Notes: generated from the letters alone by a model not told the origin. Shown: positions 1 through 10,838, counted from the first letter of the stretch. The stretch is DNA of 64,000 bases from Diphasiastrum complanatum (GCA_029204225.1 CM055092.1:101431789-101495788); one strand, 5' to 3'. Translations and numbers: made by a program.

Positions 1-770
1 TAGAAGCTATCAAAAGAAAGGAGAGAGTGCACATACTTTTGTCCTAAGAGTAAAGGAATTGAACAAAGAGCTAGCCTTTATAGGTGATCCTATCAAGGAT
101 GAAGAGCTTGTTCAACTCATATTGAATGGACTAAGCTTTGAATTTGACAATTTGTTTCAGGGATATGCAATTATGGGTAAGCTACCCATACTTGAAGAAC
201 TCCAAGGCACACTCATGGCCGAGGAATCAAGAAGGAGCCAAATGCAAGAGAGGATGGATAGGCTTTCCATCCAAGGTGGAGATGACCAAGCTCTCTTCAC
301 CAAAGGCAAAGGCAAGTCCAAAGGCAAAGGATCAACATTCAAGAAGTCTACAAAGCTTGAGGATCAAGAAGGACCCTCAAAGGCATCTCCATCAACCACC
401 AAAGTCAAGAAGGACAAATCAAAGGTGAAGTGCTACTATTGTAGCAAGATGGGGCATTATGCCTCGGAATGCTTCAAGAGGAAGCAAGATCAAAGCCAAG
501 CCAACATGAGCAAAGAGGAGGAGGAGGAGAGTTCACATGAGGACTCTCTCATGATGTCCATATTTTCTTCAACAAGCTTCAAAGGAGAAGATCCTTGGTG
601 GATTGACTCGGGTGCTAGTTCACACATGACTAGTAAAAGGGAGTTTTTCTCTTCTCTCTTATCTTATGATGGACCTATAAAGTCTATCTATACAGCAAAT
701 GATGAAGCTTGTAAGATTGAAGGAGTTGGTAGCATTCCCCTTTGCTTAGGATCTTCCAAAAAGATCAACA
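1..770 (+). mobile_element. Ty1/Copia relic: gag and start of protease
   Basis: This is a broken Copia fragment that enters the window already inside gag. The first part is the helical gag domain of plant Copia elements. A CCHC zinc knuckle (CYYCSKMGHYASEC) lies near 430-473 and binds the element RNA. It is followed by an acidic linker and the start of the aspartic protease, with WWIDSGASSHM near 596-630. The fragment stops abruptly near 770, where a LINE on the other strand begins. The gag matches in style the short Copia piece at 7245-7437, so both probably belong to one family. No LTR is visible here. Confidence 0.9.
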
Positions 771-2712
771 TAGGTCGTCGAGTAGATGATCGGTGGTGTC
801 TACGCTGTCGTGAAGTTGCAGGCCGTGGCCTGCGGGCTGGCTGTCTCTCTAGTCGACGACACTGCCTCTGCCGTCTATGTATGGTGGCATCTGGAATCTC
901 AGCCTCTCCGTCAGAGTCACTACTCTCCTGCCTCTGTCTTCGACGGGATAGACACTCCTGTATGCTCAGCTGTATCAGGGGGTTGGTGTCAGCGTCAAGA
1001 CTCACCATACACAGGTCTATCATCTCCCGGATCATCAACACAACACATCTGGAGTCCTCATACGATATCAAGGCAGAAAGTGCAAGTGGATGGTCTCGAA
1101 ACAAGCAATAGTATCTCCCTCGAATCTCATAGTAAGCTGGGCATCTGAAGAGAAAATGAAACTCATCCTCTATATCATGTAGATCACACACACGACAAAT
1201 CCGCGCATCTCTCGGGATGCCCCTGTATCCGCAGTCTGTGTGAGATACTGTCCACTAGGTATCTGGGTACAATGGGATACCCAACAGGATCCCGAGATAG
1301 AAAATGTGTCCGATAGAACTCCGTCTTCACCCCAGACGAATCTTGCCAAGTGCTCTGAAGATATGCCCTGTATAAGTATCCTCTAATATACTGACGAGTA
1401 CTAGCTGGTAGATCCGTAATGTGAATACTCAATGTGGAGAGGAGACGACAGGCCTGGGAATACCACGAGAAGAAGTGTCCCTCAGAGTGTAGGTGCTGGG
1501 AGGACGACAAAGCTGCTGCAGCATAGTGTGTGTCTCTACCCTGAATATCCGCTAGGCGCTGTATGAATGTGACAATATGGAACAGTGCCTCTATCTGAAT
1601 AGGGGGGACGACAAACTTTGCCAATATAATATGATGTGGGATAGAGGGCTTAGCCCGTATCATCTGAGAGAGCATATGAATCTGAAGTCGTGAGATGCGC
1701 GCCCACTTGGTAGCTGTCAAGCCAGTACTCCATGTCTCTGATGCATATAGAGCTGAGGGAACGACCATAGTGTCAAAGAGTCGGCACTTACTAGTCGCAT
1801 CTCTAACATGTGAGCTGAAGCATAATCTCTCCAACTCCACCAACGATGCATAACCCTTCCGTAGTCGGGAAAATGCCGCCTGTCGCATGCTGAAAGTGGG
1901 ACCAGAAAATACCACCCCTAGGTATGTGTAGGAGTCAACTACCTCAAGTGAATGCTCCTCCCATAAAAGCACCTGTCTCATCATGAAGGATCTAGAGGTG
2001 TTAAATACCATAACTTTGGTTTTGGCCACATTCACTGATAATCCCCACTGAGTACAAAAAGAGTGAAGTGCGTCAAGATGCCGTTGCAAACCTTTCCTCG
2101 TCCTCGAAAGCAAAACCACATCATCAGCATATAATAGGATAGCGATAACGAGGTCACCCAATGTGCATCCCTCACCTCCCTCTGCCTGTATAACCTGCTC
2201 AAGCTCGTCTATATATAAACCAAAGAGTGTAGGAGAGAGAGGACATCCCTGCTTAACCCCAATGGTACTCTCTATCTCTGGTGATACAACTCCTGATACT
2301 CGGATACGACCAATAACTCGTCTATACAATGCCACAACTGCCTGTATGATAACCTCTTGGAGGCCACGGTCCCGAAGTCTCTGTATCAGTAGATGTCGAG
2401 GCACAGAGTCAAAGGCCTTGCGGAAATCCACAAAGCAACAGTATACACGCTCTCTCCTGGCCTTAGCTTCCTCAATGATGGATCTCAAGGTGAAAATATG
2501 ATCTGATGTGGTATATCCTGGTCTGAAACCTGCCTGACCTATGGCATGCAGTGCTCGGGTATCCATCTCTGTACTGATCTCTGACTGAAGAATAGAACCA
2601 TAAACCTTGGCAAAGAGGTGACTGATGATGATGGTACGATAGTTGTCGGCTTTCATGGGATCACCGCCTTTATGGATAGGGTGGATAAGGTCTTTTCCCT
2701 GCCAAACGGCAT
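771..2712 (-). mobile_element. LINE relic, RT to C-terminus, non-L1 type
   Basis: This is a LINE ORF2 fragment read on the minus strand. The open stretch 2656-1184 (490 codons) carries reverse-transcriptase motifs: FVDFRKAFDSVPR near residue 75, GVKQGCPLSPTLF near 133 and YADDV near 176, followed by thumb and connection. Coding similarity continues upstream to about 2710 (GKDLIHPIHKGGDP). A one-base frameshift near 1195-1220 moves the C-terminal zinc motif (CRVCDLHDIEDEFHFLFRC) into another frame, which runs on as an arginine-rich tail to about 771. The endonuclease and ORF1 are missing at the 5' side, and the 3' UTR and tail are missing where it meets Copia DNA. GVKQGC and the CCHC end differ from typical seed-plant L1. 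The same family recurs at 2961-4015 and 11195-15154. Confidence 0.88.
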
Positions 2713-2960
2713 ATAAGACTAAAAGATATATGTCAAGTGTGTCGTATCAGTGGGAGTGCATAACAACAAAGAAAGTGCATCTAGATAAATTATTAAATAA
2801 ACTGAATTGAACTATGCACTGAGATATGAAATGTGAAAACATGTTCGATATAGATGATAATCTAATGATTTAATGTCATCATCATCATGTCTTGCTAGGA
2901 ATGAGGAAGGGTGTAATGTGGCTACTATAGAAGGTAGAAAGTTGGAGTGTCCTGCCGACG
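2713..2960. other. AT-rich spacer between two LINE fragments
   Basis: This is an AT-rich stretch with a run of ATCATCATCATG near 2878-2889. No coding region or repeat end is recognised. Confidence 0.4.
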
Positions 2961-4015
2961 TCACCTAGAATGTCTCCTCATGGTAGGTCGAATAGGCCAT
3001 ACTGCAACATGATTGTGTCTAATGCACTGTCTTTGGTCTTTGTGTGCATGTGCATGTGCATGTGCATGTGCATGTGTATGTGTATCATCATCACCAACAT
3101 TGGTTGTCTCTGAGTCCGTCCTAGGTCTTCCCCTCGGAAAAAGGATGTAATTTGGAGCTGTGGTGCTGGGTGACTCCCTGATCTCTGACATAAGTCTTGT
3201 CGTAGTAAGAAGATCTCTTGTACTATTAGTGCCACACGCTGTGGATCCTTGTATGTGATGAGTGAGCACAATGTAACAGGGTCTCAGAAATAGGCAATGA
3301 TATCTCCCTCCGATCTAATAATAGATTGGGCACAAGTTTCTCAGACTCCACCTCACCCAAGGAAGATAGATAACAAATCCTCTCCTCTCGAATCCCTTGG
3401 AACCATCCAGTCTCAATCCCAAGCTGGTGTGAAGAAATACGAAGCTGACAAAGTATGAACCTAAGGCCATGAGACAATCTAGAAGCTAGATAATGTGGTA
3501 AAATTGGGAACCCACTGCCCAGATGTATATAACTCTAAAAAATGAGTCCAACAATAATAAGGTTTGACCCTTAGTTGGCCCTGCTAGACTCGATCAAGAT
3601 ATGCCCTATATATAAAGGGAGGTCCTTGATAGAGGTGCCAAATGTTTCGAGGAATTTAGGTGCCTAGGAAAACCATGACAACTGGTAACCTTGATCATGA
3701 AGATGCTGGGAAGAGGTGAGCGCTGCCTGTGTGTATCTTTGCTTAGAAGCTGGGAACAACTTGAGTCGTTGCATGTGATAAGCAGGAAAATGGCACCAAG
3801 ATGTGGAGGAGGAACTACAAATTCAACAAGAATAATCTGGTGTGGGACAAAGCGCTTAGTCCGTATCATGTGTGATAAAATAGTAGTTTGTAGTTTGAGA
3901 TACTACCGCAGTTTGATGAGGTGAGACCCGTACAACATGCCGTTGCTGCATATTAAGCTGTGGGGGTGACAAGTGTATCAAAAAGCTTAAGACTTACTCG
4001 GGGCGTCTCTGATGA
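2961..4015 (-). mobile_element. LINE relic, C-terminal part of ORF2
   Basis: This is a second, more decayed minus-strand copy of the LINE family at 771-2712. Codons near 3869-3606 (IRTKRFVPHQIILVEFVVPP) match that copy's IRAKPSIPHHIILAKFVVPP. Codons near 3420-3350 (WFQGIREERICYLSSLGEVESE) match the region before the C-terminal zinc motif of the LINE at 11195-15154. The bases near 3960-4015 still follow the first copy at 1745-1815. Several frameshifts split it, and no endonuclease or RT core remains. It lies directly behind the first copy in the same orientation. Confidence 0.75.
3043..3084. repeat. TGTGCA hexanucleotide microsatellite
   Basis: This is a tandem TGTGCA/TGTGTA tract of about seven units inside the decayed LINE fragment. 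In the minus-strand frame it reads as a short His-Ala or His-Met repeat, which is a by-product of the microsatellite. Confidence 0.85.
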
Positions 4016-4468
4016 ACTTACGAAAACACAAGGGAGGCATGGGCCTTCCCAAGTCGAGCAATAGTTGTTTTACACCCTCTTTCCGACGCAAATTGCTGGG
4101 TGTCGGTTACCCACTAGGAACTGAACGACACACGATCCACCCCGCCTTAGGATCCAATCCATCCACCCTCCGTGCCCTAGCCCATGACCTATAACAAGCA
4201 AGATCCAACCTCCAACCATGACAGCGTGCCATACCACTGCCAGAGCCATTAGCCATCTCCCACCTCAGGCTAGCACTCATCCTGGCTGTGCATGGTAAAG
4301 TGAGACCTCCTCTCCTTGTATACCTCCAAGGTAGGAGTCTCCAAGGCTAGCACACACCCTAGATCATGACACGTAACAACCATGCAAGTCCACGAGTCAC
4401 CGGTCAAGTCAACGGGCCCAGTCGATGTTCAACTTCAAGTTGGGTTTGGGATCCAAGGGAGTCGAGAT
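4016..4468. other. unassigned spacer
   Basis: This is a GC-moderate stretch between the LINE relic and a Gypsy integrase piece. It has short open stretches only, and nothing in it is recognised. Confidence 0.3.
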
Positions 4469-4925
4469 TCAATCATTGGAATGTACCTTTCCAAATCCGA
4501 CTCTCTTGGAAACATATGCACGAAGCATGTCTTCCATAGACTGGTGTGTCCTTTCAGTTTGACCATCCGATTTAGGATGATTTGTAGACCCTAGACTTAA
4601 GGTGGTCTCCAATTTCTCAAAGACCGCTTGCCAGAATTTGCCAGTGAACTTAGAATCCCGATCACTAACAATGTCATTCGGCAAACCAAACAACTTGAAC
4701 AACGTTTCTACGAAAAGCTGAGCAAGTTCGGAAGCTTTGACATACTGCCTGGTTGGAATGAATTGCGCCATTTTGGTTAGTCTGTCAACTATAACCAAAT
4801 AGCATCATTTTGCTTCCCCGTCCGAGGTAGCCCAACCACAAAATCCATGGAAATACTTTCCCACTTTCTTTCGGGCAAAAGGGAAAGAACCAGTAGGATC
4901 ACTTTGTTGACAAAGTTGCAGAGGA
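4469..4925 (-). mobile_element. Ty3/Gypsy relic: integrase core piece
   Basis: This is a broken Gypsy fragment on the minus strand. It covers the integrase catalytic core, with SMDFVVGLPRT near 4850, VDRLTKMAQFIP near 4790, the SDRDSKF region, and HPKSDGQTERT near 4570. These motifs are typical of plant Gypsy elements of the chromovirus type. It is bounded by Copia DNA on the right. No LTR is seen. Confidence 0.85.
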
Positions 4926-6600
4926 GGAGCAATTTGGTGGGCTTGATCTATTCACCGCAGGCCTATCATCTGAATCCACGTTTGGTGGATGGTATATTGA
5001 TTCTGGAGCCTCAAAGCACATGACACCTCATAGACATTGGTTCAACACCTATGAGGAGACAGGAGATGGTCAGCATGTATGCCTTGGAGATAACTCTACA
5101 CATGAGGTGAGGGGCAAAGGCACAGTTCCAGTGCAGCTGTCATCAGGTGAGGTGAAGGTAATCAAGAGTGTGTTGCATGTACCAGGGTTGGCTAAGAACT
5201 TGCTATCCGTTGGTGCCATTACCAAACAGAACATGTTGGTAGAGTTTGACGAATTTTCGTGTTTGGTAAAAGACAAAGATCAAAGCTTCAAGGTGGTAGC
5301 CAAGGGAATGCAAGAAGGGGGTCTTTACAAGCTTTGTACAACCATTCCTAGCCAAGAGGCCTTGTTAGCAGGGGATACTAATCAGGACAAGCTTTGGTAC
5401 GAGAGGTATGGTCATTTGAGCTATAAAAGTTTGCAAGTTTTGAAAGCACAACATGGTAGTAGATGTTCCTGGCATTAAGTCTTCTTCAGATACATGTGAG
5501 GCTTGTGCACTAGGAAAGCAACAGAGGAAAAGGTTTCCAAAGGAAAAAGCTACCAGGGCCAAGGGCATTCTTGAGCTTGTGCATTCAGATTTGTGCGGTC
5601 CCATGTAGATCAGATCAGCAAGGGGGGAATACTATCTCATGACCTTTGTAGATGATTTCTCACGGAAGGTATGGGTCTATTTTCTGAAGCTGAAATCTGA
5701 AGCGTTCAAATACTTCAAACAGTGGAAAGCTTTGGTGGAAAACCACACAGGGAAGAGGTTAAAACTCTCAGGTCAGGTAAGGGTGGTGAGTATATTTCTG
5801 ATGAGTTCAAAGATCTTTGCAACGCACGTGGGATAAAGAGACAGTTTACCGCTCCACATACACCGCAGCAGAACGGCTTGGCTGAGCGGAATAACAAGTC
5901 TATAGTTGAGTGTGCAAGGAGCATGCTCAAGGCAAAGGGGTTGCCAAATTCCTTTTGGGCGGAAGCGGTAGCAACTGTTGTTTTTCTATTGAATAGAAGT
6001 CCAACCGAGCAATTGAAGGAATCACGCCAGAAGAAGCGTATAGTGTCAACAAGCCCAAACTGGGCAGCCTACGAGTATTTGGGTGTACGGCATATGCACA
6101 TATACCAAAGGACTCGCGGAAGAAACTTGATGCAAAATCCGTGAAGTGTATCTTCCTTGGGTATAGTGAAGGTGACAAAGCCTATGTGCTATATAATCTT
6201 GAAAACAGGAAGATCCTAAGTCAAGATGTCATCTTTGATGAAGAGCGTTCACCCAAGATACAGGAGCAGGAGAAGGATGGAACTTTTGAGTTCATACCCT
6301 TGATTGATTCCACGGATGAGGATCCTAGTCAAGAGTCCTGTGAGCCTCAAGTGCAAGAGCAACAACAGGATATCAAACGTACTAGTTCGAGACCTCTTTT
6401 TGGCCAAGTACTAGAAGCCGAAGTTGGGGACAAACGGAAGACTAAGACAGTACCATGGGATACGTGGTCACCATCCACATCGCTTTCCACTAGGAAGAAG
6501 CTACCTAGGTGGTACAGGGAAACAATCAAAGAGGGTCAAATGATGGAAGAAGGAGAGAGCAGTGAGCAGTGAGCAGTGAACAGTGAACAGGTTACATACT
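4926..6600 (+). mobile_element. Ty1/Copia relic: protease and integrase
   Basis: This is a broken Copia fragment on the plus strand. In order it holds the protease (YIDSGASKHMTPH near 5000), the pre-integrase zinc region (LWYERYGHLSYKSL near 5395), the integrase core (FVDDFSRKVWVYF near 5645; APHTPQQNGLAERNN near 5850) and the integrase C-terminus (CIFLGYSEGDKAY near 6147) with an acidic linker to about 6570. No RT follows. It ends at a short GAGCAGT repeat near 6560-6590. It appears to be a different Copia lineage from the piece at 1-770. Confidence 0.9.
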
Positions 6601-6639
6601 CTTAAGATGGAAGCAGGTGCAACAATTGGTGATCATATC

Positions 6640-6890
6640 ACTATGAAATCTTATTTTGAAGAAGCCTAAGGTTGATCACCTTAGAGTTTTTGGATGCTTA
6701 TGCTTTGTCCATATTCCCTTGGAAACAAGGAAGAAGGAAGATCCTAGTGCATGCAAAGGGATCATGGTTGGATACTCATCCACCAAGAAGGCCTATAGAG
6801 TCTTTATACTCTCTACTTCTCAAGTTATTGAAAGTAGAGATGTTGTCTTTCATGAAGATCAACACCTCTCCAATTCGGCTTAAGGCATCC
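6640..6890 (+). mobile_element. Ty1/Copia relic: integrase C-terminal piece
   Basis: This is a short Copia fragment with the conserved region after the integrase core (KVDHLRVFGCLCFVHIP near 6668 and KGIMVGYSSTKKAYR near 6755). It is broken at both ends. The context is a run of alternating Copia and Gypsy scraps from 4.5 to 8.9 kb. Confidence 0.85.
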
Positions 6891-6954
6891 ATGACACTAT
6901 TGGAAGTGCTTCCGGTACTCAATGTTGTAATGAAATTCTTGGAGCTTTTTTGAC

Positions 6955-7240
6955 CATCTGGCCTTACGACCTTTAAGGAAGGTCGACCGCATCGTTAATA
7001 TACTTTAACACTTGATGGTCTGTTACTATAGTAAATTGGGAGCCATACAAGTAATGTCTCCAGACTTTAAAAGCATGAATTACTGCAAAAAGTAGCTAGG
7101 TGGAATATTGCCTTTAAGTAGGATCCAACTTTTTGCTTTGCAACTGGTCTACCATCCTGATACAGGACCGCACCTATAGCATAGTCACTGGCATCCGTTT
7201 CAAGCACATATGGCTTGTTAGAATCCACACTGTGTAATAT
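6955..7240 (-). mobile_element. Ty3/Gypsy relic: RNase H piece
   Basis: This is a short minus-strand Gypsy fragment. It carries the start of RNase H (DSNKPYVLETDASDYAIGAV near 7225-7165), which is diagnostic of Ty3/Gypsy. It is broken and bounded by Copia pieces on both sides. Confidence 0.85.
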
Positions 7241-7244
7241 AGGT

Positions 7245-7437
7245 GTTGTAGACACACAGTATGTTGCACTACATTGCATAAAAATGAATGTTGCAAATGA
7301 ACTCTTAAGAGAGGTAGGAGATTGCACTTCAGCTCAAGATGCTTGGGAGACTTTGCAAAAGGTCTATGAATCCAAGAACCAAACTAGAATGTTAGCTTTG
7401 AAGAATCAAATCTATAGAAGCTATCAAAAGAAAAACC
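7245..7437 (+). mobile_element. Ty1/Copia relic: gag piece
   Basis: This is a short gag fragment (LHCIKMNVANELLREVGDCT, then a stretch ending YRSYQKK). Its last bases, TAGAAGCTATCAAAAGAAA, are the same as the first bases of this window, so it belongs to the family of the 1-770 piece. It is broken and joined directly to Gypsy DNA at about 7438. Confidence 0.85.
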
Positions 7438-8880
7438 AGGTATGGCCATTATGAGTTGTTGGTCTTACCATTTGGGATCACGAATGCACCTGCTACATTC
7501 CAGTACATGATGAACGATGTCCTTTGTCCATATTTGGAGAAGTTTGTGGTGGTGTATCTGGACGACTTATTAATCTATAGTCAGATAATTGAGGAATCTT
7601 CGTATTGTCTTGGAACTTCCGAGGCAAGAAAAGCTCTATGCTAAGGAGTTGAATGTGAGTTATTACAAATAAAAATCAAGCTACTAGGCCATGTCATATC
7701 CAATCACAGTCTTGAGATTGATTATAATAAAGCCCGTAAGGTGCAAGAATGGTCTTTTCCACAAACTATTTGTGATGTGAAATCATTCCGTGGCTTCACA
7801 GAATTTTTTCACTTGTTCATTTTGGACTATGCTACTCTAGCGTTGACCTTAACCAATTTTCTTAAGGGGGTGAAAAAAAAGTGTAGTTGTAGAAAAAGTC
7901 CACTTGTGGTTTGGACCGATGAAATGATTGAGAGTTTTGAACCTATCAAGCACTATGTTTTTACGGGTTCTATTTTACACATAGTCGATCCGAATAAACC
8001 ATTCTTGGTAGAAACGGATGCCAGCTACTATGTTGTAGGAGTGGTCCTTTATCAAGACAGTAGACCAGTTGCTTTTGAAAGCAAAAAGTTGGATCTTGCT
8101 CAGTGTAGGTATTCTACCTATGAGAGGGAATTTTTTGCAATCAGTCACGTGTTAAAATTCTGGAGGCATTATTTACGGTGATGATTGATTACCAATCTCT
8201 TAAGCACATATGCGATGCTGTCGACCTAAGGGGCTGCAAGGTTGGGTGGTTGGAACTAATTCAGGAATTCATGTTCAACATTAAGTATCGAAAAGGTACA
8301 TTGAACAGTGTTGCGATCGGAGAAATTAATTAGTTATGCTTTGCTGAAATCCAATCCGATCTCTATCCTTCACTTCGAGATCTTTCTCGGACCGATGGGT
8401 ATTTTGGTTGCATCTGACCTTGGGATGTAGGATCCCAAGAATTCTCAAAATGATGAATATTCCATAAGGAATGGCTTACCTTTCTAGAAGGGAAAGGTAT
8501 GTGTGCCGGATAGGGAGGACCTTAAAGCCCAAACCCTACACTAGTGTCATGACAACCCTTGTGCTGGTCACCCTGGCATGTAGAGGATATTGGACCTTGT
8601 TCAAGATAATCTTTGTTAGCCAAAAGATAAAAGGTCATGTTGAGGCATATGTTCGAGGTTGTAAACAATGCAATCTAATAAGGCACCCCGAATCTGATGG
8701 GCAGATATAACGTATCAACCAAACTAGGGAGGATATGCTTAGAGCATATGTATCTCACAGACAATCTGATTGGGAAAAGTATCTTCCAATGGTTGAGTTC
8801 GCACACAATAGTGCGAAGCATTCTGTCACATGATTCAATCCTTTTATGCTGATGCATGACTTTCAGCCATGTTATCTAGT
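7438..8880 (+). mobile_element. Ty3/Gypsy relic: RT, RNase H and integrase pieces
   Basis: This is a broken plus-strand Gypsy fragment. Parts in order are the RT palm ([13 protein letters not shown] near 7465; [12 protein letters not shown] near 7548), the RT-RNase H connection, RNase H (FLVETDASYYVVGVV near 8005; CRYSTYEREFFAISHV), a degraded spacer, part of the integrase zinc region, and the integrase core end (RHPESDGQI near 8680). Several breaks are present and no LTR is seen. It directly precedes the host gene intron. Confidence 0.88.
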
Positions 8881-9351
8881 TTCTTTCGGACTCAAAGGTC
8901 TTTTACATCGAGCATTGGGCGTTTGGCACTTTGTCTGTCATTATTTGTTTGTAGATCACCATTTGGCCTCTTGGGCCCTAGTAGCATTAGGATAAGGCAA
9001 GTTAATTAGCTGGCAGTATTTTTCTTGATTTCGTGCTCTATGTGTTATTTCAGCTTTAACTATATCAGTCTACTATTGCTCTCCATTATTTCATCAGCTT
9101 ATCGAACTTTGTTTTCAGCTACATTAGTGTTCTTTGTGCTGCTTTGCTCATAACTTACCTTGCCTATATATTCCCTTGACATGCTTCCTCATCGTATTTT
9201 GAAACTTCTGCAAGGTGGTTTGATCAGGTAGGTACATGTTTGATTTTATCAAATTTGCAGAGCAAGCTAATTTTTTTATGAAATGAAGGAACATGTGAGA
9301 AAGAAAGACATTAGAGTCTATCAATTTGACAAGTTATTCATAATGACTCAG
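8881..9351 (+). other. probable intron upstream of ARMC7-like exons
   Basis: This AT-rich, T-rich DNA shows no coding similarity. It ends at the acceptor AG at 9350-9351. I looked here for the earlier ARMC7 exons and did not see them, so they probably lie upstream of the window. If so, the retroelement cluster at 1-8880 may sit inside this intron. That is inference. Confidence 0.45.
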
Positions 9352-10182
9352 ACAGACCCAGCAAATGCTGCTATAATTGTACAAAATGGAGGTATAGCAC
9401 TAATTGTATCCTGCCTTACGAGCCCAGTAGAGAATACGGTAAGTGAGTTTTTGGATCTGCTTGGCTACTTAGTTTCTTATAAGTTTTGAAGTTTTTTTGT
9501 AGCCATTGGGAGCACTAATTAGCTCTTGATGCTTTTCAGTATCTGCTTAAGCTACCTTTCTGTTTTGCTGTAATCAGGAAATGTGCGATCAGTGCCCGAG
9601 TCCCATGGGGACATCAACAGTGAAATTCTGATTGTATGTTCATTTATGAGAACTGCTTAATTTAATAGGCATGTTGCTGATACTAGACAATCTGTGTTCA
9701 GGTATTGTCAGCCATTGCAGCTTTGTATTACCTTTGTACTCCCTCTACCAAGAAAGGTGATCACTTGTCACGTACCCACTGAAGTGATAGATGTAACATG
9801 TGAATTTACATTTTTTGCATTGGTATCTTCCTATCCCTGCAGACTACCTCTTAAATCTGTTAGGGTTTAGGGTTTAGAATAGGGTTTGTTTTTTGTAGAA
9901 GAGCAAATTGTCTCTCAGTTTGTCATTTGTTGATTTCATTTGGCCCCATGTCAGAAAATTTTCAGTATAGCCTTAGGTGACATGGGTTGCGTGCTTGTAT
10001 TTCTATAGTGGCTTTATCGCAGAAGCCTGTTATAATCACATACATTGATTTGCTTAGGTCTTTTTGCAGAGATGTTAACAACTGAAGTTCTGGATTGTTT
10101 AAAAACCTATGCTGCAGAAGGTTTGGTGCATCTTCGAATTCGTAACATAGCAAAGGTTTTCCTTAGCATGCATGGGAGCTAG
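9352..10182 (+). CDS. ARMC7: ARMC7-like armadillo-repeat protein, last three exons
   Basis: Three exons read in frame. Exon a, 9352-9438, encodes TDPANAAIIVQNGGIALIVS and nine further residues. It ends at the donor GTAAGT, phase 0. Exon b, 9702-9756, encodes VLSAIAALYYLCTPSTKK. It is preceded by CAG and followed by GTGATC, phase 1. Exon c, 10070-10182, follows TTTTTGCAG and encodes EMLTTEVLDCLKTYAAEG through KVFLSMHGS and a stop. All phases agree and no stop interrupts the reading, so the end looks intact. The residues match my recollection of ARMC7: a DPAN repeat, GGI.LI..CL.SP, ETVLSAI, and an ending of R.RN.A..FL. ARMC7 is a small armadillo-fold protein reported in association with the spliceosome. 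The upstream repeats and start codon are outside the visible part, and the first acceptor at 9350-9351 has a weak pyrimidine tract. A recent pseudogene or partial copy is possible. Confidence 0.75.
9859..9888. repeat. interstitial telomeric repeat (TTTAGGG-like)
   Basis: TTAGGGTTTAGGGTTTAG is followed by a variant AATAGGGTTTG. This is two to three plant-type telomere units inside the intron between exons b and c of the ARMC7-like gene. Short telo-box motifs are common near plant housekeeping genes, so this could be regulatory or a scar of break repair. Confidence 0.8.
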
Positions 10183-10750
10183 TTATTGTTATACTGCAAT
10201 TTCTGAATGTTTATAGACAATGAATGCCTTAACGTACTGCCTGAGTTGGAAAGGATACTGGTGGGTGCTCAAGTTCCTTACTTTGTAGGCACATCATGCA
10301 CTTGAAAAGATTGACTAGAGAAGGAAGTTTTTCGTAGGAATTAATTTGGACAATGTTCAAACCTACTGCAAACAAATAATATCTCATATGAGTTTATGCT
10401 TCACCTTCAAGCTAATTTTCCTTAATTCTCTCATTGTTGCATTTAACATTGAGTCTTTATGATAATGTTTGTGGTTGTCTTAAAAAACCATATTGGTCAT
10501 TTATGATTCTATCTGATCTAGCTTATAACAGCTCTATTTCCAAATGCATGGACATTGTTCCTTAAAACATTGATATATGAAAGAGTGCGATTTCTATGAC
10601 GTAAAATCAGGTCCTTGGTTTCTCTTTTTAACTTTCAACCAGCTCATCCAATGCAATATTGGGAATTTGCTTAAGTCAACTTTCTCTCCAGAAGGTCTGT
10701 GCAGTCCTAGTGGAATTTATGGTGGAATGCACCTGATTTTACTTGAGGGA
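10183..10750 (+). other. 3' flank of ARMC7-like gene
   Basis: This is AT-rich DNA after the stop codon and probably includes the 3' UTR. No clear AATAAA was found close by, and no other gene is recognised. Confidence 0.4.
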
Positions 10751-10751
10751 A

Positions 10752-10838
10752 GGGCCCAGTCTAAGACACTTCCACCCCGTGAAGCCAATGGGGTCAGGAT
10801 GGTAGCTTCAACGGGCGGAAGGGCTTTAGACTAGCCCC
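10752..10838. ncRNA. 87-nt imperfect hairpin, possible pre-miRNA or foldback
   Basis: The left arm GGGCCCAGTCTAAGACACTT pairs with the right arm, which reads AAGGGCTTTAGACTAGCCCC. The stem continues inward, with CCACCCCGTGAAGC against GCTTCAACGGGCGG. Overall this gives about 34 base pairs with a few mismatches and bulges and a loop of roughly 17 nt (about 10786-10803). The block is GC-rich in AT-rich surroundings. Arm length, mismatch pattern and small loop fit a plant miRNA precursor. A MITE-like foldback is the alternative. No promoter or target is visible, so a transcribed function is inference. Confidence 0.45.

Noticed and set aside
4012-4194. 60-codon open stretch with MGLPKSSNSC
   Set aside because: No family resemblance. 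The first bases still follow the LINE copy on the other strand.
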